From: Mauremys mutica
Lineage: Eukaryota; Chordata; Testudines; Geoemydidae
Reading direction: 5' to 3'
Length of the DNA stretch: 64,000 nt
Assembly: GCF_020497125.1 (NCBI RefSeq)
Contig: NC_059082.1
Location: 62,636,948 to 62,700,947, forward strand
Shown in pieces: positions 12,823 through 24,419 of this stretch. The notes under the pieces were generated by a model. That model searched no databases. It saw only the letters and a program-made list of their open reading frames with translations, and had not been told where the DNA came from. A program made the position numbers and the translations under genes. Position 1 is the first letter of the stretch. Each line of letters starts with the position of its first letter.

Positions 12823-14225
12823 CTTTAAACCCTTGTACAAGTGCTCCTTTCCGGAGGCTTTACCAAAAGGAGATATACTGCTATAGAGTATTTTGCTTCT
12901 CCATGGCCAGAGGCGGTTGGCCTTATTAACGGAAATGAAGGCCAGCGTCAGCAAAGCCACACTCCCTCTCAAGGAGGTGCTCAGGACTATACTGTGCCCC
13001 TTCTACAGGGCCACAATACAATGTGTACTAGTAGTGCCACTGGACATTGATTTCTGTGCTTTATAACAATAATCATGTAGCTGGTAATATTTGGCGCAAG
13101 ATTCCAGTAATGGAATTTCTTTCAGACAGACCAAAAATCTGAGAAGGGTTTCCCAGAGTCTCAGACAACTGCTTGTAAACATAATGAACAAGAAAAGTGA
13201 AACACATCTCTCCTTTGTCTCCTGACTCACCATTTTATCTGCAACCATTCCATCACCCTGGGGAATAGAAAAGTCAGAAGTTCCCGTGGATTTGTTTGCA
13301 CTTTAAGTACAATAGTTTAACTCTAAGCCTATATAATCTTGAAATCTGCAAACAGACAATAATTCTGTGAAACAACAATGCAGAAAAACAAACACCTCCA
13401 AATTAATAGAATTATGGAAGTTAACTGATGGAAAAGGCCTATTCTGGCACCCCAACCGTCTCCCTGGGGACACAGAACTGATCCCTATATTTTTCTACTG
13501 CTTGGACCACTGTAAGGGTAGACATGTCCCAGTCTGCATACTTTTAAAGTTTAAGTGGAAATAGCAAACTGTTTCACTCTTCCAAATGACATGTGATGAA
13601 CTGGAGTGTGATGAACTGGGCAAAAGTGGATTTGAAAATTGATGGAATATTGAGCATTCCAGGACATTCAGGAGTGCTTATAATATGATATTTTGGAAGC
13701 TAAGATTTTCTTTTTCAATGTGTTAAGCACCTCAAATACCTATTAATGTGCTATACTTTTAATAAAATGTTAAGAATATGAATGGGACAAGGATTCAACC
13801 ATTTAAAAAACCATTTATTTTAGATGGCTTCTTTTACTCTATTTTAATTCTATTCTGACATTTTAAAAGACACAAAAAGGAGTAAGTTTGGTAGTGCTGG
13901 GGTAGAAAGAGGAAGTGAGAAGAACAGAATCACAGGGTAAGTGTCTTTTGGGAAAATCAGTCACTCTATGGAGAGAGCTCTGTTTTTTGGATGAGATTAG
14001 GACACTATTATTTGAAGGTATGCAGGAATGTAAGACACTATACAAAATTCAAACAAATTTGGCTAAACAAATGTTAAGGGGACTGGATGGCCCAGGGCAG
14101 TGTTTCACAAACAATGGACAGGCCATGAAAGGCAAACAGGAAAATTCCAAGGCATTAAAAATGTCATTATAATCTAAAGAAAAGAAAGTCTCTCGTCCCT
14201 ATTTCCTGTACACCCTAGCCCTTTC

Positions 14226-14287
14226 AGGTCTCTCTCTCTCTCTGTCTCTCTCTCAAAACTCACACACACACACAAACACACACACAG
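14226..14287. repeat. (TC)n-(AC)n microsatellite
   Basis: A run of TC dinucleotides followed by AC dinucleotides with a few interruptions. Confidence 0.9.
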
Positions 14288-15974
14288 TGACCTATGCTTT
14301 CCCTGCCCGAGGTAATGGTTAAAATGCATTGGAGAGGGAGCCAGAACTGCTTCTGGCCATTCTGTATCTGTAGTGGATAACTGGAGTCTGCAAAGCTATG
14401 AATGGGATACATTTCAAAAACATAACATAAAGCCAAAGATGCCTAACAAACAAGGACTTTCAGGGATTATTTGAGCATCTGGAGTTTTGCCCAGTCCTAT
14501 TTATGTTAAACATTATTTGATTTTGTATCAATATTTTCACATTGTTGTTTTCACACAGGGAAACATCTCTGTCAAGCCATTTCCACCCAGCTTGTTCTCA
14601 GTTGGCTGTTTATGATGTTTTCTATTTGGCATCATTACAAAATAATTTATCTGCCAGTAAAAAATTTTAAACAAACAAATATTCAAGTGACACTGTTGAA
14701 GCACCCTACTAACTCGAAACATGTCTGCAAAGTGATAGCGTCTACTTCAGAGATTTTTAATGTCTAATAATAAATTGTGGACTGTATCTGCCAAAGGTCT
14801 TGCACTACAAAGGAGCTAAAATTACATTTCCAAGCTGATCCTTAGTCTAACAACTACAGACTAGGCCATTAAACTGGATGTGTGCAAACTGACAAACATT
14901 GCATCCTTCCCTCCTGTGCAAACCTCTGCATCAGCCTAGCTGCTTAACAGCTGGCCCCTGGATATCTAGCCACATCAATTATTGCAAATAAACACAGATG
15001 GATTTACATGTTGGTGTGGGGGTAGCAGATTGTATATAAGGGGACTATTGGTTAATGGAATACAAAGGACTCCTGTAACTGTAGCCTACATAAAATAAAA
15101 TATATTGACAACTTAATCCAGTCAATGAAACTCTCACTTAAATGGGCCTGCCACAGTTCTGATCTATCAGCTGAAGACGCCATCTTTTTTCTGTAAGATA
15201 AGACAGACACTGTGACCACCCTTCCTCAAGCAACATCCACGTGTGATGGAAAAGCACATGAGAAAAATAACAAATTAAAACAAGGTGCTCAATTAGTAAG
15301 TGTGCGTTTGTGTGAGAGAGATGCATTCTAATTGATTTCTATGTTAAGAAGAGATTTCCCTAATTAAGGCTTCTGGTTTAAGCCATTAGCCATAAAAAAA
15401 CCCTATTGAAATTCAGGTGTAGGCATGCTTGGACAAAGGCCTAAGCCAAGAAAATAAATACATCTCTCATGCTGTTCCCAATCTCCAAGTCTCCGCCCCC
15501 ATCTGTCATTTTCACATTTCAGTGATGCACAGAGAGCTGTGCATGGGGAAATGGCTATACGCAGATTGAAAAACTACTAACAGTAGTAACAAATGCCAGA
15601 GAACCAAAAAAGATTGCCCATCTCACATCTGTTTTGTTTGCAAAGAGATACCTCCTCTTTTCCTAGCCCTTCCTAAAAAAATAAAGCAAACAAAAATTGG
15701 AACACGGGTTGCAAACATAACACAAGTGACTGGTTATTTCCTGTTCAAGGAATTATTCTGGTTTTGAGCTACATAAAGCAAATCAACAGGTATTCTAATG
15801 ATACGGATGGCCCTAAAAGTTTAGACTGGATAACACAGCACTGGCCCCCTCCATCACTGCAACTCATGGAGCCCCCAGTTCGATGCCTGTAGATGCACAC
15901 ACTACAGCGATAGCAGGGCTCCGTTGCTATGCAGAATCTATCAGGCCAGGCCAGCTGACTGACCCTTCATTTGC

Positions 15975-16072
15975 TCTGAAGAAGTGGGGTTTTTACCCAT
16001 GAAAGCTTATGCCCAAATAAATCTGTTAGTCTTTAAGATGCCACCGGACTCCTTGTTGTTTTTAGAGGACTA
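15975..16072 (-). repeat. fragment of the 'gtagccatgttagtctg' repeat family (end arm)
   Basis: This reads 'gaagaagtggggtttttacc', then 'catgaaagcttatgcccaaa', then 'taaatctgttagtctttaag' and 'gccaccggactccttgttgt'. It is the reverse complement of the arm seen at 61385-61509 and matches 61796-61913 and 62140-62235. Confidence 0.7.
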
Positions 16073-16897
16073 GGTTGAACTCCAGGCTCAGGAGTTTTCT
16101 GTTCACATTCTGCTCATAACTTACTTTGTATTTTCTTGTTGTAAGCACTATCCTTTGAAGAAAAGCTTTTGCTGACTGGAATTGGGATTCTGCTGGGTCA
16201 TTCTGCCAGCCTGCACATCTCAAACTGCTCTAAACCCTAAGATGGGGTTTCTGTGGTTTAACTGAAACTTGCACATGTTTATTCCACTGGCTTGACTAGC
16301 TTTGTCACAGCTTTTGGTGCAGTTTGCTGTGTTGTACTTCAGGGTAAGGAGGTTTCCAAAGAAATGGAGGTGGGGGAGAGATTAAGAAAACCATCATAAT
16401 CAGTCATTCCATGGCGACCATCCTACACGTCTCCAGTTCATTTGTGGCATAGGAAACAACTACTGTTCGGTATATGAGACAGATAATGAAGAGAGATTTC
16501 TTTTAGATTCTAATATCTAACAAATAGCACAAAGCAAAGTGGAAGAAAAGAAAAACTAATTTGGTGTTCGTATGTTATTAACAAAGACTCTGGTGACACA
16601 AAGGGAAATTCCCAATTACACTAACAATGTTCTCCTGAGTGAAGTACGTAAGAGTCACAGTCTGGAAGTATACAACAGCAGAATTTTAAATAACTATTGT
16701 GAATCTGACAGTATCAAAATATAGATAAGGAACTACCAACTTAGGTGTCTTTAAACTCAGCTGTCTGGGTCCTAGTCCTCCAGTCTCTTTAGCATTCATT
16801 TCTCTCCAAATCTTTTTGAATAGTCACCTCACAGAGACTGTCCCCAGAGTACTACTATTGTCCTGCAAACACCATTCCCAGTGGAGTGGGTCCATTA

Positions 16898-16964
16898 CTG
16901 CAGCCTTAGCCCTGAATCTGATCTTATACCAGTTATAAGATCAGATTCAGGGCTAAGGCTGCAG
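16898..16964. repeat. perfect inverted repeat, 31-nt arms, 5-nt loop
   Basis: Arms 16898-16928 and 16934-16964 are exact reverse complements, both beginning/ending at CTGCAG, with loop CCAGT. No TIR element or target duplication accounts for it. The text ('cctgaatctgatcttatacc') is reminiscent of a common old repeat, so one arm may be ancestral and the other copied in reverse. Confidence 0.95.
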
Positions 16965-18126
16965 GATCTCACGTTGAACCTCAAACCTAAATCTGATCCT
17001 CCATCCAGTGAGTGAGCACTACAGTCAATTAAATATCATGAGACCTGATTCTAAACCAATACCAGTCAGTCCAAGTACCACAATAGATGTTTTTGCAATC
17101 ACTTTTTTTAAAGCTTTGTTGTATGGCTCTTCCAGCCCTTGTAGTGTCCCAGATGGTGGAAAAAAGACTGGATTCAGTTGTAGCAAACACAAAGTGGATT
17201 TTTTTTAAATTCAGGATAGCGTGTGCACACGTACTCACACGCACTACAACACTCCTGGCCTCTCTCATTTACAGACTGTGTGTGTACTGCAGTGTTGCCA
17301 CACAAAGCCCTTGACAAGATTAATGGAACGGGCTGCTGACTACAATACACACCCGAGTGTCATGGATGCCCAGACTGATAGTTTGCATTATGGTGATTTG
17401 CCTGTCCAAATAAGAAATCTGGACCAACACCTTTGGAGTCTATTTTTCACAACTATTGTAGAGGACTGCAAAGTAGCAAACCTCTTTTGTTTTCTTATAA
17501 TTCGTTTTAAAATGAATGAAGGACTGGCATCTCCATTTTGTAAAAATCTACTGAAGCTAATGGACAATGGAGCAGAACTGGTGTACTAGAGTACCATCCC
17601 TTAGCATTTTGCAGGTCTTTTCTAGTCTATCATCCTTTATTGATTAATAAAACACAATTTTTAATGCAGAAAAATAAATTGATAGACATGTGTGTGTCTG
17701 GAGTTCTATGTCTGCCTCCTCCTTTGCATCAGCCTCTGACTGCAGCAGTTCACTTTAATAACCTAAAATATCAAACACCACTTAAATGATTAGCCTTACA
17801 TCTTGCTATAATATCTGGAATTAAAGTAGGAGTTGAGACAAATAGACTAGAAAATAAAACTATCAGAAATTCTGCCGGTTTGGGGGGCATTTTCCACAGA
17901 TTTCTGTTGTCACCAAGAACATTTACTTACTTTGTATGCTGCTCTAAGGCAGAGAATTTCAGTGAGGCAGATTAGAGCAGTGACATGTTATCTTCCAGGA
18001 TAAAGTGAGATTGTATTTCTCCTGCAATCACCCATGTTGTCACTTCCAATTGCCAGTGCTTCTAAAGGAAAGATGGACTTTCAGCTACCATAAACCATGA
18101 GAAATAGGAGTAAGGAAAAGCTCCTG

Positions 18127-18254
18127 GCATAGGTGCTGGAACTAGGGGTGCTGTCACAGCCCCTGGCTTGAAGTGGTTTCCAGTATATACCGGGTTTACA
18201 ATGTGGTTCAATGGCTCTTAGCACCCCCGCTATAAAAACTGTTCCAGCGCCCTT
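18127..18254. mobile_element. short TIR element (about 128 bp)
   Basis: The left end AGGTGCTGGAACTAGGGGTG pairs imperfectly with the right end, where 'gcacccccgctataaaaact' is followed by GTTCCAGCGCC. No exact target duplication is seen. Probably a MITE. Confidence 0.5.
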
Positions 18255-18660
18255 GTCTCATGTTGTGGCATACCTGCTGAGACAATAAACATGCAGTGGT
18301 GATGCACACTGTGTGGGAGGACTGGGTCCCAAAGGCTAGCCTATGATTCATCATAGCATTCCACTCAGCATGCCGGTACAAGAGACACCCAGAACAACTA
18401 ATGTCCCAACACGTATTCTATATCATGCCATGATGGTAATTAAAAGTCAGTCGTAGTGCCTAGGGTTAATAATTTCCTGCTGAACTACCACATTATTCTT
18501 TATACCTGTAGAAGTGGTAGTGCCATTTTGTATGCCCAAAGACTGAAAACTGAAATTGAAAAATAAAACCTCACATCCTTGTTCAAATATCTACATACCT
18601 ATGGTGGCAAATTGCCGGCACTACTATGATTGGTCCCAGGCTTTCTCTTCTTGTATGGTT

Positions 18661-19260
18661 GTTCAGGGTGCCGTTATGCCCCAATCTGGGGTATAAACTG
18701 TCCCACTAGTATCCCAGAAAAGGGGAGTGGAGGGGGGCCCCCGGACCTGCCCTCCACTCTGGGTCCCAGCCTAGAGGCCATAGGGATAGCGGTAAACCAC
18801 TTGAGCTAGCGATTCCTTCCCCTGGGCTACTTCCCTCTCCGGCCCTTCAGCTTGGGGAGGCTTCCTGCCCTCTCTCTGCTTGGGCAAGGTTTCTCCCAAC
18901 CCCTTGTGCCTGTGGAGTCCCTCTGCTCTGTACAAGCCAGGTTTCCCTTAACCAAGGGTCTTGGTCTTCTGGCCCGCCACAGCACATTTCCAAACTCTCC
19001 TCTGCTTCCCTCCAAACTGCTATCCTTCAGACTGCTCTCTGCTCCAACACCAAACTACTCTGCTTCAACTCCTCCAAACTTCGCTCTGCTCCAACACCAA
19101 ACCACTCTGCTTCAACTCCTCCAACTGTCTTATTGAAGCAGGGTTTTTTTTTATCAGGTGACTGGCTTCAGGTGCTCTAATTAATCTGTAACAGCCTCTC
19201 TTCCCTCTACAGGGAATAAGGCTCTCATCATCCTGGGGCTTACATATCTCCCATCTATCA
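18661..19260. repeat. unclassified interspersed repeat, possibly LTR-derived, with internal 47-bp duplication
   Basis: A GC-richer block from 'gttcagggtgccgttatgcc' to 'ctctcttccctctacagg'. Within it, 19037-19083 is repeated at 19084-19126 as a direct tandem copy (period 47) starting CTCTGCTCCAACACCAAAC. No target duplication found. Confidence 0.4.
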
Positions 19261-19280
19261 CTCTCCTGCTGCCTTCTGGC

Positions 19281-19501
19281 CAAGGCTGGCTTCAGGCACC
19301 AGCACAGCAAGCAGGTGCTTGCGGCGGCCAATGGGAAGGGGCAGCACATCCGGCAATTCGGCGGCGGGTTGTTCAGTCCCTGCCGCTGAATTGCCACCGA
19401 AGAATGAAGCGGTAGTGGTGGAGCTGCCGCTGAGTGCCGCCGATTGAGCCTTATTTTTTTTCCCGCCGCTTGGGGCGGCAAAAACGCTGGAGCCGGCCCT
19501 G
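19281..19501. mobile_element. hAT-like GC-rich element, diverged copy
   Basis: The left end CAAGGCTGGCTTCAGGC mirrors the right end CGCTGGAGCCGGCCCTG. Flanks cttctggc (19273-19280) and cctctggt (19502-19509) match at 6 of 8 positions, fitting a decayed 8-bp duplication. Related to 30990, 34453, 39641, 43612 and 57975. Confidence 0.65.
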
Positions 19502-20013
19502 CCTCTGGTCATGCTATATCACACTATAGACAACACCCAAAAGCATAGGGTCTGCTGGCTGCTTAATACAAAAAGACATGGAATTTAAAGGTCTTATTTT
19601 GCATCAAGCACTGGGAAATGGGAACATCTTTCAGGCACAGAGAGGGAGGGACAGTTGTTGAATGAGGAATTTGGCTTGCTATCTGGCCAGAAATGTCAGT
19701 ACCAAAACAACATGAAAACTGTTTCAATGGTGGTTCTAATAGCAATGGTCAAAGCTCAAATGATCTGGAAGGTCAGGTCAGAAAATTATAAAAAAAAGCT
19801 GATGCTTATTCAAAGGCAATGTGCAGCTTCAGAGTCTGAAAAAAACAAACTGATATCTCACAAGAGGGGCCACTTTCTAGTTTGATTTCTATGTGGACCA
19901 AAAGTACCACACCATTATTATTAGATACTTATTGAGTACTGAGTATTCATTACTGTACAAAGGGAGACCAGACTCCTGCCCCAAGGAGCTTTCCATCTAA
20001 ATTAGACACCAAG

Positions 20014-20100
<87 letters not shown>

Positions 20101-20102
20101 AA
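20014..20102. repeat. (GAAA)n microsatellite
   Basis: About 22 near-perfect GAAA units, preceded by an L2/SINE-like tail ('ctgccccaaggagctttcca'). Likely polymorphic. Confidence 0.97.
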
Positions 20103-20398
20103 CTGAACATTAAATCTTTAAGCAACTAATGCTTTTAGCTCTGGGGGGCCCAGGCGTCAGTCCCTGGTTTGCTGGCCAAGGGAAATGTCATCCCACAACA
20201 CATAGTCCACATTGCCAGGGTAAAGAAGAAAAGCCGAAAGGAATGGAGTGTGATGAAGGTGAGAGATAGATTGGAGAGGATGAATATGAAGAAAAGAGCC
20301 TGTCAACTTGGCCAGGAGGTATTCACCTGTGACCTGAATGACAGTGGTTTCAGTGGAAAGGAGTGAAACTGGACTGCACAGGAATTAAAACAGTAACG

Positions 20399-20443
20399 AG
20401 GGCATGAAGGCCATGAGAACAGACCTCATGGCCTTCATGCCCT
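20399..20443. repeat. perfect inverted repeat, 19-nt arms, 7-nt loop
   Basis: Arms 20399-20417 (AGGGCATGAAGGCCATGAG) and 20425-20443 are exact reverse complements around loop AACAGAC. No flanking element identified. Confidence 0.95.
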
Positions 20444-21759
20444 AAATACATTGGCAGACAAAGGGGCAGAGAGAGATGGGGCAGTTGCAGAAAAAGGCTT
20501 GAGCTAGCAGTGGCTGCGGGAAAACAGATGACTTCAGCAAAACCAGCAGTCAAATAGACATTTTAGTTCTCAGGTCAAATAGTCTAGGGTATGAAAAGTT
20601 TGGATGTTTTCTTTTTGTATTTGTGTGCTGTACACCTATTAGGAGTGTAAATTGTAGGTTTTGTTTTGACATTTTATTTAATAAACATGAACAGTAAGAG
20701 GAGTTCAGATGGGAAGCAACAGAAGCCAGGAAACAAGAGGGAATGGAGTCAAAGGGGCAGGTCAGTTCACTGAGATTGAGCCATCTGTATATGTAACAGC
20801 AGAGATGTGGTAACAGAGGCCCTCTTGACTACAGGTGACACAAGTGACATAAATATAACTCAGGAACATAACAGTAAGCAACTGATGTGCTGCCTGGGCT
20901 TCAATACAGTGTTCCGTAGTAACAGAGTGAGTGTCCACAATCATAACACTGATTTGGACCCTTTGCAGCTTTTGTTCTGCAGAGTCTAAGGGGAAATAAT
21001 ATCCAACCCCTTCTGACTGTGGTGCTATAATCCTGCTGGCATGATAGATACTAGGATATAATCAAAGAAAAAGTGACACTTTTGTAGTCTGAAACGTCAA
21101 CAGCTGATGGTGTATTTTTACTTGTCTTTTAATCCTTCCTTAGATGCCATGAGACAAAACACTAAAGAACTCAGCTGTATGTAACAGTTGTCTTATACTG
21201 ATCTGGAAAATACTGTACATGGCAGGTTATTTGCACCATCTGCTGCAAAAGTGTCACTCAAGGGAAGCAGGGTAGACACCTAGGAATGTCCAGGATGAGA
21301 AATCACTTAGAGGAGGAAAAGAAACTCCAGTGGGAAAAGTCTATGAAAATGAATAGTTCATGCTGTCAAGAGGATTAAATCTTGTAGAGAGAAGAAACAG
21401 ATGGTGCAACAGGAATCAGTTTTGAGTTTTAGTGGATATTCAGAATTCCCTTGCAACCAGCCAACTGCCTTTACACACCATCACCTGAATGGTGTTTTAT
21501 TTGTGTTTCACAGCAACATCTTAGAGTCTTTTATAGTGAAAGCAGCTGGAGCAAAAACCACACTGCATAAAACATGTACAACCCCCCCCCCCCGCCCCCA
21601 AGTACACACAACAACCCAAATCTTTGGCCAAGGTAAAGACGTTTGCTGAGTGTAGCTACCTTCAGGAAGTTTCATACAGAAAGCAGCAAGGCTCGGCTGT
21701 CCCATCATGATTCACAACACATATATAAACTAGCAAACATATAACTTGCACTGGTTAGG

Positions 21760-21965
21760 CATAAGCTGCAGTGCTGCCTTCAGTTTTGGACATCTTGCAT
21801 TTTAAAAAGATATTGACAAATTAGAAATAGTTCAGAAAAGAGCAATAAAAATGATAAAAGTTTATAGGACAGGACCTAGAGTACAAGTAAATGCTAAGAG
21901 AGACTTGGGCATCTGGACATAAGAAGAGACATAACATAACTGTCTACCAGTACACAGAGGAGATT
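21760..21965 (+). mobile_element. LINE (CR1/L2-like) ORF2 fragment
   Basis: Translation shows the C-terminal wording of CR1/L2 ORF2, KDIDKLEIVQKRAIKMIKV, followed by stops. Short, frame-broken, no ends visible. Confidence 0.6.
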
Positions 21966-22488
21966 TATATTAAAATGATAGGCACCTGTTATTCTGATTG
22001 GACAATGAAGCCCAAACAAAAGTAACAGGTTAAAACAGTAGCAGGAAAATTAGTTTCCATACTAACTTTAAATATTTATAAGAAAAGATATGCATTAGAG
22101 TAAGATGTGATATTGCCACTGATGGAGATATACTGCTACTTTAATTCAATCTTTGGTTAACTTGAGCCTCTCATATAATCAATACATTTGGAGTTGAATC
22201 ATTAAAAAAAGTGAACAATCTCCATCTTCTATTATACTTAATTTTGATAGTTTTAATCAGGTTTTAGTAAGACAATGTCAAATTCTGAAGATGACCAATA
22301 TGTTTATAAAAGATGATCACAACTAGTGTTGTGTTGTTCAGAAGTTGCTACTGTAGCAATATGCACTGGTATGTGATATGCAAATAGTGAGACGCACCCG
22401 TAGGGGGCAAACGGATGGAGATCAACCTTTCATTCAAAGAGGAAAAGACTTGTTCAAAGACAGGAAGGCAGTATATGGTGTTTCCATC

Positions 22489-23271
22489 TGTGACGGGGTG
22501 TACTTACCCTGCACTGGACAAGAGGGGGTTAACCCCACGCTATGGGCGACGGAAGTCTCGCCCCTCAGACCGTGCTGGGCATGCTCCAACTACTGCCTCA
22601 GTATAAAAGGTAGCAGCCCAGTTCATTCTAGGCTAACTGCCAGAGGGGAAGGATCTTGGGTGGATGCTCTAGCCGAAGAGCCATCACAGCCTTTGTATGC
22701 AGGAACTGGAGACCCTGAGAGCCAGACTGGAAGGCTGAGGCCGATGAAGCCTCAGGGAATCACCCACACTGAAGAGCCTTGGAACCTCGATGCTCAATGT
22801 ACTACAATGCCTGGAAACACAGTAGGAAGTGACCCAGAGAGGGTGTGCAAGTGGTATCTCCAACCTGAGTGAGGTCAGCATGTTTTGCTGGGAGTCCCCA
22901 CTGACCCAGGGGTGGAGCACTCTGCCACAGTCAGGGCCCTGGATTGAGGCTTTGTGGAGTCGGGTGGGCCCTAGCCTCTCTGCCTAGGCTGTCACCCCAC
23001 CCTGATGGTGGCCCCTTCCTCCTCCCTGGATATTGGCCATTGGGCCTCACTGCCCTGCACCTGAAGGCTCTTATATTGACCCTGGCTGGTAGGCCATATT
23101 GCCCTATACCTGAGGGCAGTTATATCGATTCTAGCCACTAGACCACACTGCCCTGAACATAAGGGCTGCTGGCAGTGATTCTGGCTGCTTTTGGCCTAGA
23201 GGCTGTTGAGGAGACTAATGGCAGTGGTATCACAACCCGAAATGGGGGTGGGGTGTGCATACCCTGCTACA
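22489..23271 (+). repeat. LTR-like repeat, possible solo LTR
   Basis: The block starts TGTGACGGGGTG and may end in CTGCTACA, giving TG...CA ends. A TATA box (tataaaaggtagc, near 22601-22613) lies about 115 bp in, as in an LTR promoter. The flanks do not give a clear 4-6 bp duplication and no internal retroviral genes adjoin. The 164-codon frame 22378-22872 crosses the left edge and is not a gene. Confidence 0.45.
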
Positions 23272-23947
23272 ACCTCTAAGTTATGCTATTTAAGGAATAA
23301 GGACACTGATGCTGTTACAATGCTAGCAGATGAATTAGGTGACATTTGCGGTCCATCCCATCCCAATAGATTTTATGAAGAACAAAATCAAATGGTTTGT
23401 GTCTGTGAGAATGCGCAATGCTAGGTGATCAGCAATAAGAAGGGGAACATTTAAAAGGTACAGACTAGCTAGAAGAGGAGGAGGTTGCTGCTTACAAAAT
23501 GGCCACTTTAAGGCTGTATCTGCTTGGTTTTGCCAAACTTAAAAGGCTAGTTCCAGAAAGGCAGCTGGGGGAGAGGGGAGAGAGTAGAGAACAGATTGTC
23601 ACAAAACACGCTGCTTCAGTGTTGGGCATATTACCACTATACTATGGTTTGGGTTTTCACATTGATTTGTACTTTTTTTCTTCTCAATTTGAGAAGTTTT
23701 AATTCCATATTTTGAACCTATCGAATGTTTGGTATCACAGCCTCCAACATGATTCAAATGGCACAAACATTATGTGCAGACAGCTTTTGCTCCCTTGTGG
23801 TTACAAAGTCCATCTCTGAGTAGAACCACCATTCACCCAGAACCAAGGCCTGGTATCTGACAGTCCCTTATCATTATAAGCATGGATCAATATTCCTCAG
23901 TTTCTGTAAAGCCTGCAGCATTCATTAAAATAAATAAAAAACGCTTA

Positions 23948-24109
<162 letters not shown>

Positions 24110-24295
24110 CTAGAGAGAAGGAAAGAAACACTCAAAATAAACATGTAAACACATGGCCTAGATGAGACAACTCTGTCAGATTGATCTCCTGTTAAATAAT
24201 TTGCATAGAAGGCCTGAATTTTGTCCAGCTAATTGCTCCACATTGCCTGCTTCAAGGACAACTTGTGCTTCTGCCATGCTGGACTGACACCTCCT

Positions 24296-24419
24296 TAGGG
24301 TGACCAGACAGCAAGTGTGAAAAATCGGAACAGGGGGTGAGGGGTAGTAGGAGCCTATATAAGAAAAAGACCCCAAAATCGGGACTGTTCCTATAAAATC
24401 GGGACATCTGGTCACCCTA
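24296..24419. mobile_element. 124-bp TIR element with 8-bp duplication near a GRIN2A acceptor
   Basis: The ends TAGGGTGACCAGA and TCTGGTCACCCTA are perfect inverted repeats, flanked by CACCTCCT at 24288-24295 and 24420-24427. The 8-bp duplication fits hAT-type transposition. It lies 186 bp upstream (transcript sense) of the S2 exon acceptor. Confidence 0.9.

Noticed and set aside
12232..12972. Six overlapping frames of 63-147 codons
   Set aside because: They fall within a target-duplicated hAT-like element and its host repeat; no protein family recognised.
15840..15960. tRNA-like 'agttcgatgcc' box
   Set aside because: No A box at the right distance and no cloverleaf could be formed.
20014..20102. 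CRISPR-like array
   Set aside because: It is a simple GAAA microsatellite with no spacers, in a vertebrate intron.
22378..22872. 164-codon plus-strand open frame
   Set aside because: It crosses the edge of an LTR-like repeat, has no recognisable domain or splice context, and is antisense to GRIN2A.
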